From: UBA10649 sp963700745 | GTDB lineage: Bacteria; Actinomycetota; Actinomycetes; S36-B12 | Reading direction: 5' to 3' | NCBI GenBank assembly: GCA_963700745.1 | Contig: CAVOYT010000012.1 | Span: 1-64,000, forward strand | DNA length: 64,000 nucleotides | Shown: positions 38,377 to 48,513 of the stretch, in pieces | Numbering within the stretch: position 1 is the stretch's first letter | Layout of the letters: the number at the start of each line of letters is the position of its first letter | Made by a program: the position numbers and the translations under genes | Notes under the pieces: generated by a model | What the model saw: the letters and a program-made list of their open reading frames with translations, nothing else | Database searches by the model: none | What the model was told of the DNA's origin: nothing

Positions 38377-39286
38377 TCAGGGCAGCTGGTCAGGGTGCGC
38401 GATGGCGCGCCCGAGTTCCCGCTCGCGGTGCGACCACGCGCGCGTCGCATCGTCAACCTCCACCACCCGGAAGGTCAGGGAGTCACCCGACCCCAGCAGG
38501 CTGATCCGGTCGAGATCCGCCGACGCCACCACGGCCACGACCGGGTAGCCACCGGTCACTCCCCCATCGGGACCCAGGATGATCGCGGACCCGTCAGGGG
38601 TCGCCTGGATCGCACCGGGGACGACCGGCATGCTGGCGCTCGAACCGTGACCTGGCAGCACCGGGCCGGAGATCCGCACGCCCGAGCGGGCTACCGACGT
38701 GACCGTCCACGTCTGCGTCGTGAGGTCCGCGATCGCCGGGTGCGCCGCTGAGACGGCGCGCAGTGCCCCGGTACCCGCGGCGAGCGGACGGTGGAACGCA
38801 CCGACCCTGTTCCGCGCTCGCACGTCGGCCGTGCCGACGAGTACCGAGCCCGCCGCGAGGAGGCCGCCCCCGAGCCGGGAGAAGGTGTCCGTGGCCGCCG
38901 ACCCCAGTACCCGCGGCGGGGTCCAGCCGGAGATCACCAGGTAGAGCGGCCCCGAGCCGTGGGGTGTCGACCGTGACCCGGCTACCGGCATGCGCAAGGA
39001 CGGCGGTCCCGATGGCCGCCGGTCGTTCGTCGATCTGCAGGTCGCCCGGTCCCACGACTGCCAGCACCGACTCGACGGCGACGACGATGCGCAGCTCACC
39101 GGCCAGCACCTCGATGGCCGGCCTCGTCGGATCCGGCGCACCGGACAGCAGGGCGGTCGCGACCAGGTAGCGCTGGCGGTGGAAGGCTCCCGAGGCAGGG
39201 ACCCCCACATGCGCCAACCCCGGTCGGCCGCCGTCCTGCACGGTCGCGTAGCCCGCACGCTCGACCTCCGCGACCGTCGTCGTCAT
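38377..39286 (-). CDS. pxpC: 5-oxoprolinase subunit C, one frameshift
   Basis: Part of the PxpABC ATP-dependent 5-oxoprolinase that opens pyroglutamate to glutamate. Motifs: AGYATVQDGGRPGLAHVGVP, SGAFHRQRYLVATAL at the start and PDGSAIILGPDGGVTGGYPV with SLLGSGDSLTFR at the end, matching the KipA/PxpC carboxyltransferase-like fold. The frame changes near 38,965. ATG at 39286 overlaps the pxpB stop (ATGA). Confidence 0.88.
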
Positions 39287-39936
39287 CGGCGCTCTTCCCT
39301 GAACGCGACCTCATCGCCGGGATGCAGGGCCGTGGGATCGTGCAGAGCCTCGGCGTCGAACAACCGCATCGGACTGTGCCCGATCAGGTGCCAGCCGCCG
39401 GGCATGGCCGCCGGGTAGACCGCGCTCATGCCGGCGGCTATCGCCACGCTTCCGACCGGGACCTGATGCCGCGGGTGATCGCGCCGGGCGAGGACCGACC
39501 AGTCGAGGACCGGCAGCCCAAGGGGCACGAGGTAGGCAAAGCCTGGCGCGAAGCCCATCATCGCGACGGTCCACCGCTGTCGCTGGTGCGCCCGCACAAT
39601 GTCGTCGACGCCTGTCCCCAGCGCCTCGGCGACGAAGGCAAGGTCCTCACCCGTGTAGGAGACGGGGATCGTGACGTCATTGCCGCGGCCTTCGGCCGGC
39701 TCGGCGGCGGCTTCGACATGCGCCACAGCGTTGCGAACAAGGTCACGCAGGCCAGGTGCCGGCTGCGCTGCCTCGACAAGGACCGAATCCATGCCGGCCC
39801 GAACCACGAGGTCGGGATGCCGACGCTGGAGGGAGTCCACGACCGCCGAACGAAGGCCGGCGGACGAGAGCCTGATCATGACGGCCCGATCCCCGAACCA
39901 GTCGGCAGTCACGATCCCGCTCTCGGGTCCAGTCAC
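39283..39936 (-). CDS. pxpB: 5-oxoprolinase subunit B
   Basis: 217 residues, complete. The KipI/PxpB fold is shown by VTIPVSYTGEDLAFVAEALG, WTVAMMGFAPGFAYLVPLGL and VPVGSVAIAAGMSAVYPAAM then PGGWHLIGHS. It overlaps both neighbours by ATGA, so the three subunits are made together. Confidence 0.92.
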   Translation of the reverse strand: MTGPESGIVTADWFGDRAVMIRLSSAGLRSAVVDSLQRRHPDLVVRAGMDSVLVEAAQPAPGLRDLVRNAVAHVEAAAEPAEGRGNDVTIPVSYTGEDLAFVAEALGTGVDDIVRAHQRQRWTVAMMGFAPGFAYLVPLGLPVLDWSVLARRDHPRHQVPVGSVAIAAGMSAVYPAAMPGGWHLIGHSPMRLFDAEALHDPTALHPGDEVAFREERR

Positions 39937-40709
39937 GCGGGGCCACCCGGGGCGACGAGGTGGACGCCGTGCGCCTCCAGCTCCCTGCGCACCTTTCGGG
40001 ACATCGCCACCGCACCCGGGGTGTCGCCGTGCACGCAGACCGTCACCGCCGGCATCGCTATCACGGTGCCGTCGGCCGCGACGACGGATCCTTCGAGGGC
40101 CACCCGCAGCGCCTGGCGGGCAACGGCATCGTGGTCGTGCAGGACCGCGCCCGCGTCGTGCCGCGGGATGAGCGAACCGTCCGGCGAGTAGGCCCGGTCG
40201 GCGAACGCCTCCCCGAGGAAGGGAACGTCCCTCCGGTCGCAGGCCCGATGCAGGGCGGAGCCGGGGATCCCCATCACGGGGATTGACGCCACGCCGAGCT
40301 CGGCACCGGCCCGCACTACTCCGGAGAGGAAGGCCTCGGCCATGGCCGCGTCCGCGACGGCATCGTTGTAGAGCGCGCCGTGGGCTTTCACGTGCGCCAG
40401 GCTGACGGACCGGTGCCCGCAGGCCATGGCCACCTCAAGGACCTGCGCGCTGACGAAGACCGCCACGCTGCTGGCGTCGTGGTCGAGGGCTCGGGAACGT
40501 CTGCCGAATCCTTCGCGATCGGGGTACGAGGGATGCGCCCCGACGCGCACCCCGGCCGATGCAGCGAGCCGGACGGTCTCGTGCAGGACGGTTCCGCCGC
40601 CGGCGTGGCCACCGGCAGCAACGCTCGCACTGGTGACGATGCCGAATAGCGCCTCGTCGTCGCCGCACTCCTCACCGACATCCGCGTTGAGATCGATCTC
40701 GACGGCCAT
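39933..40709 (-). CDS. pxpA: 5-oxoprolinase subunit A (LamB/YcsF)
   Basis: 258 residues, complete. IDLNADVGEECGDDEALFGI at the start, VGAHPSYPDREGFGRRS, HVKAHGALYNDA and FLGEAFADRAYSPDGSLIPR identify the family. The usual ACGFHAGD metal-site segment is written AAGGHAGGG here, a deviation worth noting. ATG at 40709 lies six bases after TAGAAT. Confidence 0.9.
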   Translation of the reverse strand: MAVEIDLNADVGEECGDDEALFGIVTSASVAAGGHAGGGTVLHETVRLAASAGVRVGAHPSYPDREGFGRRSRALDHDASSVAVFVSAQVLEVAMACGHRSVSLAHVKAHGALYNDAVADAAMAEAFLSGVVRAGAELGVASIPVMGIPGSALHRACDRRDVPFLGEAFADRAYSPDGSLIPRHDAGAVLHDHDAVARQALRVALEGSVVAADGTVIAMPAVTVCVHGDTPGAVAMSRKVRRELEAHGVHLVAPGGPA

Positions 40710-40715
40710 GGACCG

Positions 40716-40721
40716 ATTCTA
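40716..40721 (-). promoter_or_regulatory. -10 box TAGAAT for a leaderless start of pxpABC
   Basis: On the minus strand TAGAAT, six bases, then ATG at 40709. Confidence 0.5.
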
Positions 40722-40746
40722 GGTTCGGACAACCGGCCGACCTGGC

Positions 40747-41058
40747 CTACTTGTCCGTGTAGAAGTGCAGCAGCGTCGGCTCGCGAAGCAGGTCGGTCAG
40801 CCGACGGTTGCCGTCCACGACGTGGTCCGTCTTCATGTGGCGGTCCCAGTCGGCACGCGATCGGAACTCCTCGAGCATGTACCAGGTGGGCGCGTCGCTC
40901 TCGTCGCCATCCTCGACAACGAGATCCATGCGGACGCAGCCAGGCTCGCGACGCGTACCCGAGATGAGGGCGCGCAGTTCCCGCTCAGCCTCAACCAGCC
41001 GTTCCGGCCGAGGTCGGATGACGGCCACGAGGTAGAGGGGGCCGTCGGTCACGCCCAC
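40747..41058 (-). CDS. Antibiotic-biosynthesis-monooxygenase (ABM) domain protein
   Basis: 103 residues, complete: YLVAVIRPRPERLVEAEREL, GCVRMDLVVEDGDESDAPTW, EEFRSRADWDRHMKTDHV. A small dimeric barrel of the ABM type, some of which are quinol monooxygenases. Its start lies inside the end of the GGDEF-EAL gene (10-base overlap), so it is translated after it. Role unknown. Confidence 0.8.
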   Translation of the reverse strand: MGVTDGPLYLVAVIRPRPERLVEAERELRALISGTRREPGCVRMDLVVEDGDESDAPTWYMLEEFRSRADWDRHMKTDHVVDGNRRLTDLLREPTLLHFYTDK

Positions 41059-44054
41059 GGCGCCTCCTCTATCGACACCGGCTTCCCGAACAGGTAACCC
41101 TGCCCCCAGTCACAGCCAAGCCCGATCAGTCTCGTCCGCTGCTCATCGGTCTCGATGCCCTCCGCCACCACGCTGAACCCGAGCTCGTGGGACACCGAGA
41201 TCACCGCACTCACGATCGCCGTCTTGCGATCGTCGATCCCGACGTCGTCTGTGAAGGACTTGTCGATCTTGACCACGTTGACTGGGAACTGCGTCAGCCA
41301 GGCCAGGCTGGAGTAGCCCGTGCCGAAGTCGTCGAGGGACACCCGCACTCCGGCATCATGCAGCAGCGCGAGCTCCTGCCCCGAGCGCGCCGGATCGTGG
41401 ATGAGAGCCGTTTCCGTGACCTCGACCGAGATCCATGCAGGCTTCACTCCAGCAATGTCGGCCTGGTCGAGCAGGAACTTGGCGAATCCCTCCTCCCGAA
41501 GCTGCGAAGGGCTGACGTTCACCGACATCGTGATCTCGCTTGCCGGCCTGCCCTCAACCTCGCCAGGTCCAGCAGTGCCCGATGCACGACCCACGCACCC
41601 ATCGGGATGATCAGTCCGCTCGCCTCGGCGTGCGGGACGAACTCGACCGGGCCCATGAGGCCACCGTCACCCGCCCTCATCCGCACGAGCGCTTCCGCCC
41701 CGACCAATTCGCCGTCAGCGAGCCGCACGATGGGCTGGTAGTGGAGGATGAGGGCGTCCGTGTCAATCGCCCGACGGAGTTCGTGCTGGACGTTGACGGC
41801 CTGCTGCACCTCGTCGTCGACCGATCGGTCATACACCTCGACGCGGTTGCGGCCACCCTCCTTCGCCCGGTACATCGCCAGGTCCGCGCGTCGCAGGATC
41901 TCATCCGCAGAGACGTCCGGGTCGGACGTCATCGCGATGCCGATGCTCATGGCCGGGCGGAAGACCTTCTCCTCGGAAGGGCCACGGGGCGCTGAGCCGG
42001 TCCTGCATGCGGAGCGCCACCATGACCGCGTCCGCAGTATCCGTGATGCCCTCGCCCATGGCGACGAACTCGTCGCCGCCCAACCGCGCGATGGTGTCCT
42101 CCGGTCGCAGCGCGGACTTCAGCCGCGTCGCGGTGGCGACCAGCAACTGATCCCCGACCTGGTGGCCCAGACTGTCGTTCACGTCCTTGAAGTGGTCGAG
42201 ATCGCAGAAGAGGACCGTCACGAAGCCAGGGTGACGGCGAAGCCTGGCCAGGGCCGTCTCCATCCGCTCGAGCAGTGCACGCCGGTTCGGCAGGCCGGTC
42301 ACGGCGTCGCGCATCGCCTGGTCTGAGAGCGCCTGCTCGGCCGCTCGTCGAGCGGTGAAGTCCTCGAACTGAGCGACGACCTCCGTGGCGCCCTCGGCGC
42401 CATGCAGCCCGGCCACGCTCATGACCACCCACAGGGTCCGTCCGTCATCGGTGTGCATCCGCACTTCTCGCTGGCGGATCGCGGGGGCGTCGTCCACCCG
42501 GGTGTAGGCCGTGGCGGTGGTGATGACGTCCAGTGCCGTCCCGGCATCGTCGGGATGCACGTGGTCCAACAGGTCGCAGTCCTCGATGTGCCCGGGGCGG
42601 GCACCGAGCAGGGTGCACATCGCCGCATTGGCAGCGGTGACCTCTACACCGGTGCCCTCCTTGACCGCCAGTCGCACTGCCGGTGTCGGCGACTGCTCGA
42701 AGACCGCGTGCAGCAACTCGGCCTGGCTGCACCTCGCGCTCGTTGGCCGCGCGAATGTCGGTCACGTCGTGCGCGATCCCACCGACGCCCCACGGCGTGC
42801 CGTCCGCCCGGCGAAGAGGGAATCGGGTGACTGGTACTCGCGACGGCTCAGCCCCCACCTATCGGACAGGATCTCCTCGGACTCGGTGCGCGGCGTTCGC
42901 CTGGAGCACCCGACGGTCCTCCGCGACGTATCGTGGCCGCAAGCTCGCTGGGCAGGACCTCATGGTCCCGACTGGTCGACCACCGAAGTCTCCTCGGACC
43001 CGAGGACCTCCTCCCATCGGTCGTTCACCAGCATGTACCGGCCCGGTGCGTCATCGTCGGCATACGACTTCGCGAAGATGATCGCGTCCGATCCGTCGAC
43101 GACCTCGCGGAGCAGTCGTGCCGACGACTCGACTTCAGTCGCGCGCACGAGACGGCTGTCCCGAAGGGTCGCCAGCGCGAAGATGACCAGGGCCATGACA
43201 ATGCAGAACATCTCGACGGCAAGAAGCCGGCCGATCGCTTCCACATCGGCGATGGCGAAGGCCCCCAAGCCGGCTACGGTGGCGACCGTGGCGATCCAGA
43301 ACGAGACGGCAACCACGGGCGCGACCGCCTGCATCCCCAGGCGAACGGCGATCCACAGCGACCCGATGATGATGAAGTAGGGCCAGCCCACGATGCCCTG
43401 GTCGCCGGGCACCACGAGGAAGAAGACGTACCAGACGCTGATGACGGTGTAGGTCACGGCGATGGACCACTCCAGCGCCCGCGCCCAGGTCCACGACGAA
43501 GGTCGGTGGAAGGTGATGATTGCCGGAGCCAGGACCATGAGTCCGAAGAGGTCGTCGATCACCCATGCCCCTGCCAGGTGGATGAACTCATCGTCGCTCG
43601 AGCCGTGCACCACGGACACCCCGGCCGCCAGCAGCCCCACCGGCACGGAGACGGCGAGGACCACGAGTGCGAAGGCGATCAGATCGCCGGGGTCAGCGAG
43701 TCGCCGCGCGCCGGTGCGACGCAGGAGGTAGGTGATCGCCCACACCTCAACCCCGACGAGCACGGCAATGCCCAGGCTGACGAGCGGGTTCTGGTCGCTG
43801 CCCGCGAACCGGACGAAGACACCCACGACCGCTCCCACTGCCATGGGCACGAGCAGTTGCCGGTCGACCCGCAGGGCGATGCCGACGACAAGTCCGAGCA
43901 CCACACCGAGCAGGAGTTCGTTGACGACGCCGGTCAGCTCCCCCGGTGCCAGCAGCGGCAGGAAGAAGTAGGCGGCGGCCGTGCCCAGCCCGGCGGCGCT
44001 GGCCCACGCCCAGGGGAACGCGGTGGTGGCGATCGGATGGCTGCGCCTCACCAT
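41049..44054 (-). CDS. MASE1-PAS-GGDEF-EAL cyclic-di-GMP enzyme, frameshifted
   Basis: A membrane-bound signalling protein of about 1,000 residues. An N-terminal MASE1-type region has some eight hydrophobic segments (residues ~10-310). Two PAS-like regions follow (YMLVNDRWEEVLGSEETSVV; AVFEQSPTPAVRLAVKEGTG). The GGDEF domain has LFCDLDHFKDVNDSLGHQVG and ARLGGDEFVAMGEG, with the site intact; the EAL domain has YQPIVRLADGELVGAEALVR, VSLDDFGTGYSSLAWLTQFP and KIDKSFTDDV, so both making and breaking of c-di-GMP are possible. Frames change near 42,960, 42,750, 41,975 and 41,570. RBS GGAGGGG before ATG 44054. Confidence 0.88.
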
Positions 44055-44159
44055 GAGCCCCCTCCTCCCCAGCACTGAGCCTAGTGTCCGATACGACGGA
44101 ATGCCGGAGGAGCGAATCCGCCGGATCGACGGCGGGACGAGTGAGACGGGACGAGTAAC

Positions 44160-44165
44160 TAGGCT
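44160..44165 (+). promoter_or_regulatory. -10 box TAGGCT for a leaderless start
   Basis: TAGGCT, six bases, then ATG at 44172. Confidence 0.5.
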
Positions 44166-44171
44166 CGCGAC

Positions 44172-44648
44172 ATGACTACCGGTGGCTACACGTCCGAGGG
44201 CCTGGCCCAGCAGCTCGCCGAGCTCGAGTTGGCCTCCTTCAGCCCCGCGGAGGCCGTGGCGCTCGGCCTGATGGCGACCGACCGCGCGATCACCGATCAG
44301 CTGGCCATCGTCATCGAGGTCCACCACCTCGGCCGGCTCGCGTACCGCGCCGCCCTGCCCGGCTCGCTGCCCGATTCGGACGACTGGATCATTCGCAAGC
44401 GCCGGGTCGTCGAGCGCTTCCACGAGCCGACGTTGTCGACCCGCGTGCGCTACGAGGAGCGGGGCACGACCTTCGAGGAGTCCACCGGACTCAGCGAGCT
44501 CGAGTACGCCGCGCACGGTGGTGGAATGCCCGTCATCGTGGCGGGCGTGGGGGTCGTCGGCGGCTTCTATGCGTCAGGGCTGCCTCAGGTGGACGACCAC
44601 GAGTTCCTCGTGACCTGCCTGCGCGAGCTGAAGTCGGGCAACCCCTGA
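44172..44648 (+). CDS. UPF0303/HbpS-like heme-degrading-domain protein
   Basis: 158 residues, complete. The pattern LATDRAI-LAIVIEVHHLGRLAYRAA is followed by PDSDDWIIRKRRVVERFHEP, YAAHGGGMPVIVAGVGVVGG and SGLPQVDDHEFLV, typical of UPF0303 proteins. Members are dimeric and some relatives bind heme; the cellular job is not settled. Divergent from the c-di-GMP gene, convergent with the isochorismatase gene. Confidence 0.8.
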   Translation: MTTGGYTSEGLAQQLAELELASFSPAEAVALGLMATDRAITDQLAIVIEVHHLGRLAYRAALPGSLPDSDDWIIRKRRVVERFHEPTLSTRVRYEERGTTFEESTGLSELEYAAHGGGMPVIVAGVGVVGGFYASGLPQVDDHEFLVTCLRELKSGNP

Positions 44649-44664
44649 TTCGCGTCGCGAACGG

Positions 44665-45253
44665 CTACAGCGAGAAGCCGGGCGGGTTCGCCAAGTCCGG
44701 ATGAGCGGCGTCGAAGGCACGGACGGCCGCCAGCGTTCGCAGCCACTCGTAGTAGACCTGCTTCGCTGACATCAGGATGATGCCCTCCTGCTCGAGCCGG
44801 CGCAGGCCGGCCTCGTCTGGCGCCGCCGGCCGAGTAGACCGCATCGCGGACGACCAGGACGCGGCGACCGCGCGCTGCCCATCCCAGGGCCGAGTGCGTG
44901 ACGCAGACATCGGTCTCCATGCCGACGACGAACGATGGTGCCTCGCCCGGTCTGTCCGACGGCGGCGTCGATCAGCCGGATCATCCGCGGCACCGAACAC
45001 CGACTTGTCGTACCGAACGGTGGTCGCCAGCGCTGCCGCGATCGTCGGGTCGGTCGGACCATTGGTGGCCGAGTCCTCCTCGGTCACCACCGTGGGGATG
45101 TCGAGGGCCGCGGCGACGCCGCAGATCCAGGCGGCGGTGTCGAGCCTGGCTCGCATCAGCGGACGATCGACATCGATCGCGATGCGGTCCGTAGAAGCCG
45201 TCCTGCGCGTCGATGACGACGAGGACGCAGTCGTCACGGTCGATCAGCGGCAC
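44665..45253 (-). CDS. Isochorismatase-family cysteine hydrolase, frameshifted
   Basis: About 195 residues. DCVLVVIDAQDGFY gives the catalytic Asp; RARLDTAAWICGVAAALDIP, VVTEEDSATNGP with a Thr-Glu segment, YDKSVFGAA (Lys) and METDVCVTHSALG (Cys) follow; the C-terminus reads EGIILMSAKQVYYEWLRTLA. Family members hydrolyse amides (nicotinamide, N-carbamoyl compounds, ureidoacrylate) or isochorismate. Frames change near 45,200, 44,985, 44,920, 44,880 and 44,830. It is the last gene of the five-gene operon; GTG 45253 lies within a few bases of the PhyH stop. Confidence 0.75.
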
Positions 45254-45258
45254 GGCCG

Positions 45259-46469
45259 TCAGCCGTCCGTCACTCGCGGTGGCAGACGCCGATCGCGTGC
45301 GCTCGACCTGCTCGGCCAGCCGTGCCACGAGCGCCGCGTGATCCCAGCCCTCCGCACAGGGCCTGGCGGACGAGGTCGGCCTGGGTCGCAGGTGCCAGGC
45401 CGTCAATGGGCTGGTCGCGGTCCAGATTCGTCGGGAAGGCGTAGCCCTCAGCACTGGCCGCCACCACGTTGTCGATCTCCCGCGGATCCCAGCCCTCGGT
45501 CACGTGGGCCTTCATCAGGTCGTCGTAGATCGCCGCCGACACGGCGGAGCGGTCGACGGTCTCCATGGCGCGACCGAACGCCGACGACACCTGGAGCAGG
45601 TTCGCCATGCGCCTGACGTCCGTCGTCCGGTTCGTGCCTGCCGCATGGAACAGGGCGGGGTTGAAGAAGACCGCGTCACCCTTGGCGAGTGGCAGCTGAA
45701 CGTAGGCCTCCGCGAAGTGCGCCCGGAACTCCGGCAGGCGCCAGGCGAGGTAGCCCGGCAGGTACTTCTGCGAGTGCGGCAGGTAGAGCGTCGGACCGCT
45801 CTCGACGGGCATGTCGGTATGCGCCACGGCCCCCTGGAGGGTCAGGACGGGCGAGAGTGCGTGCGCATGCGCAGGGAACTCCTCGGCAACTCCGTTGGAC
45901 TGGAAGCCCAGGTGGTAGTCACGGTGCACCGCCTGGGCCGCCCCGCCCGGGTTGACCACGTTCACCTGGGACGTGACCTGGTAGCCAGGGCCGAGCCAGG
46001 CCTGGCAGATCAGTGCGATCACGTCGTTGGCGTAGTACCGGACGAAGAGGTCGGGTGCCCGGATGGCCAGCTTCTCCAGCGCATTCCAGATCCGATCGTT
46101 GGCACCGGGTTCGCCGAAGTGGTCCCCCGCCGGTCCGCCTGCCCTGCGCTGGTCGGCGATGATCGACAGGAAGGCGTCCGTCACGGCGTCGACGACTTCG
46201 AGGTCGTCGAAGGCGCCGGGGAACACCACGATGCCCGGCCCCTCGCTCAAGGCGGATGCGAGTTCGGACTGAAGCGCCCGGCGCGCCACGGGGTCGGCCA
46301 TCGCGGCGGCGATGCCCGATCGTTCGTACAGGAGCACGTCGTCGACGACCGCCGTCGCGTGCGGATACAGCTCCGGGTCGGTGCCGACCTGCTCGATGGC
46401 CAGGAGGTCGGGCAGCGAGCAGTCAGCCTCGCTCAGCCACCCGGCGTTCAGGCTCTGCCGTCCGGTCAC
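45259..46469 (-). CDS. Phytanoyl-CoA-dioxygenase (PhyH) family protein
   Basis: A Fe(II)/2-oxoglutarate oxygenase-like protein of about 400 residues. It has VVFPGAFDDLEVVDAVTDAF, VNVVNPGGAAQAVHRDYHLG with the HxD iron pair, PTLYLPHSQKYLPGY and FFNPALFHAAGTNRTTDVRR with the distal His and Arg. The substrate cannot be read from sequence. Frame changes near 45,385 and 45,355 affect the last ~35 residues; the stop is at 45,259 or 45,270. It sits 41 bases after the aldolase-like gene, in the middle of the operon. Confidence 0.82.
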
Positions 46470-46510
46470 GACGTCACGTCCTTTCCCTCACCCTCTTCGG
46501 GACCGGAGGA

Positions 46511-47416
46511 TCACTTGGGGGCGACCGAACTGCCATGCACAAGGCGGGCGGCGATCTCCAGCATCCCGGACGGATCCTCACCCGGCGCGAAGAGCAGCGT
46601 GCTCGGCACCACCATTCCACGTACCCCCGGGTTCGCGAGGTTGTTCTCCCACAACTCGACCGCACCGTCGTTCATCGACTGCCCCGCGCCGACCAGTATC
46701 GGCAGTGTCGTGGCCGCCGACAGTTCCGCGAAGCCCGCAGAGGCAGGAAGGGTCAGCCAGCTGTACGACGAACGTGCGCCGATCGCGGAGGCGACGCCGA
46801 CAGCGCGCACCTGCGAGGCCACCGCGGACCCGGACCTCGTGCCCTTCCCGGCAGCCCCGGACCACGATGGCTCGAGCACGACCATGACCGAGCGGCTCGC
46901 CAAGTCCGTCACCACACGGGCGCACTCCTCCAGCCGTGCCACCGACGCAGGATCCGAGGGGTCGATGCGCATCCCCACGCGCCCCCCGTCCAGCCGGCTC
47001 ACGCCGATCGTCTCCGCGTCGTACCCCACGAGGCTGGTGCTCAGCACGTCGTCCTGCGAAGCGCCACCGGCGGGGGTGATCGCCCCGACCGCGAGTCGGT
47101 CGTCGAGCACTTCGAGCAGCAGCAGGTCCTCCAGCACGTCCGCGGCGCCGATGACCCCGTCCACGCCGGGGAACATCAGGGCGAGGACGAGTCGGCGCAG
47201 CAACTCGGCGCGGTCATGCAGGCTCCTCGGATCGGCCTCCTGGTCGACGACGCCGGTCGCGGGGCCGGCTACGTCGATGAGGAGAAGCCGACCCGAGTGC
47301 CCGGACACCGATCGCCGGTGCCGGGAGATGAATCGGTTCCGGACGAGCTCAGGGAGGCGGGCGCGACTCTCCCGCAGCGACATCAGTCGTTCCGCGAACT
47401 CCTCCCGAGACGCCAC
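46511..47416 (-). CDS. Cgl0159-like (beta/alpha)8 aldolase-type protein
   Basis: 301 residues, complete. It resembles the Cgl0159 family, TIM-barrel proteins that sit in inositol-catabolism clusters of corynebacteria and are related to class I aldolases. Visible landmarks: LLLIDVAGPATGVVDQEADP, LMFPGVDGVIGAADVLEDLL, LDGGRVGMRIDPSDPASVAR, VMVVLEPSWSG, and LPILVGAGQSM near the end. No Schiff-base lysine stands out to me, so the reaction (aldol cleavage of a keto-acid phosphate would fit) is inference. Confidence 0.65.
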   Translation of the reverse strand: MASREEFAERLMSLRESRARLPELVRNRFISRHRRSVSGHSGRLLLIDVAGPATGVVDQEADPRSLHDRAELLRRLVLALMFPGVDGVIGAADVLEDLLLLEVLDDRLAVGAITPAGGASQDDVLSTSLVGYDAETIGVSRLDGGRVGMRIDPSDPASVARLEECARVVTDLASRSVMVVLEPSWSGAAGKGTRSGSAVASQVRAVGVASAIGARSSYSWLTLPASAGFAELSAATTLPILVGAGQSMNDGAVELWENNLANPGVRGMVVPSTLLFAPGEDPSGMLEIAARLVHGSSVAPK

Positions 47417-47435
47417 CGTCGACTACCGATCGGGG

Positions 47436-48497
47436 TTAGGGCAGCGTGACGTCGCGGACGAAGGCCTCGAGCTCGGTGTTCGCACCGAGGAACTGACGCA
47501 GTGTCCGTCGGGTCGCCCCGTAGTCGGTGAAGTCCTCCACCGCCATTCCGTCCTCGTCGTACGCCTTGCGGAACTCGGCGAAGTTGTCGTAGAGATCCTC
47601 GACGATACGCGGGTCGACCGGGTCGTCGAGGCGGTGCGTGGGCTCGATGCGACTGGCATTGATCCGCTTCTGCCATCCGAACGGGGGTGAGATGACCACG
47701 TTCCCGCCGATGAACTGACTCCAGTGCATGTGGTTGCGGAAGGCCGCCGAGAGCAGTCGCGTCCGGTAGCCGCGCTCCTGGTAGATGCTGTAGGCCTTCT
47801 TGAAGACCGCCACGCCGGCCCATTCCGTGATTCCCGGATCGACAGTGATCTGGTCGCGCTCGGCGGACACGCGCATCCAGTCATCGGTCCGGCCGACCAT
47901 GATGGTGCACACCGGCCCCATCGTGCTGATGTCCAGGCCCTCGGCCTCCCGGCGCCGCAGGCCCCGCTCCACCGCCTCCGCGACGGCAATCGCCTGCGGC
48001 ACGGTGAAGGAGACCGTGGCGTTGATGCTCACCCCGCGATAGGTGACCTCCTCGAAGGCGTCGACCCCGGCAGCGGTGACTGGGATCTTCACGATCATGT
48101 TGGGCGCCAGTGAGCTGAACTCGACCGCCTGCTCGATGAGGGACGGGGTATCCCGGTAGAAGCGCGGATCGGTCTGGATCGACAGTCGCCCGTTCACCCC
48201 GGCATAGCGCTCGAACGCCGGCTCGAGGAGGGCTGCCGCCTCGACGGACAGCCGCTTGACCATGGCCCAGCCGATCTCGTCCTCCGTCGCCGTCGGATGC
48301 TCGGCCGCGAAGTCCCGGATCCGGCCCTGCCAGGTCGGGGCGTCGGCCTTCAGCGCCGCCAGCGCGATCACCGGGTTGCATGTCGCCCCCACGGCACCCC
48401 AGCCGATCGCCTGCGAGAGCTCGATCGGATCTGCGGAGTCGTTCCACAGGCAGGTCGGCGTCGTCTGCGTCATGCGCAGCAGGGGTGACTCGGACAT
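47436..48497 (-). CDS. Transaldolase-family protein
   Basis: 353 residues, complete. It has ATCNPVIALAALKADAPTW near the N-terminus, NMIVKIPVTAAGVDAFEEV with the Schiff-base lysine, SINATVSFTVPQAIAVAEAV, VCTIMVGRTDDWMRV and LLSAAFRNHMHWSQFIGGNV. It is longer than fructose-6-phosphate aldolases and does not look like the housekeeping Tal. ATG at 48497 has GGAG upstream and lies 16 bases after mmsA. An aldol reaction on a sugar-like intermediate is likely. Confidence 0.8.
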   Translation of the reverse strand: MSESPLLRMTQTTPTCLWNDSADPIELSQAIGWGAVGATCNPVIALAALKADAPTWQGRIRDFAAEHPTATEDEIGWAMVKRLSVEAAALLEPAFERYAGVNGRLSIQTDPRFYRDTPSLIEQAVEFSSLAPNMIVKIPVTAAGVDAFEEVTYRGVSINATVSFTVPQAIAVAEAVERGLRRREAEGLDISTMGPVCTIMVGRTDDWMRVSAERDQITVDPGITEWAGVAVFKKAYSIYQERGYRTRLLSAAFRNHMHWSQFIGGNVVISPPFGWQKRINASRIEPTHRLDDPVDPRIVEDLYDNFAEFRKAYDEDGMAVEDFTDYGATRRTLRQFLGANTELEAFVRDVTLP

Positions 48498-48513
48498 CAA
48501 TATCTCCGTGGGA

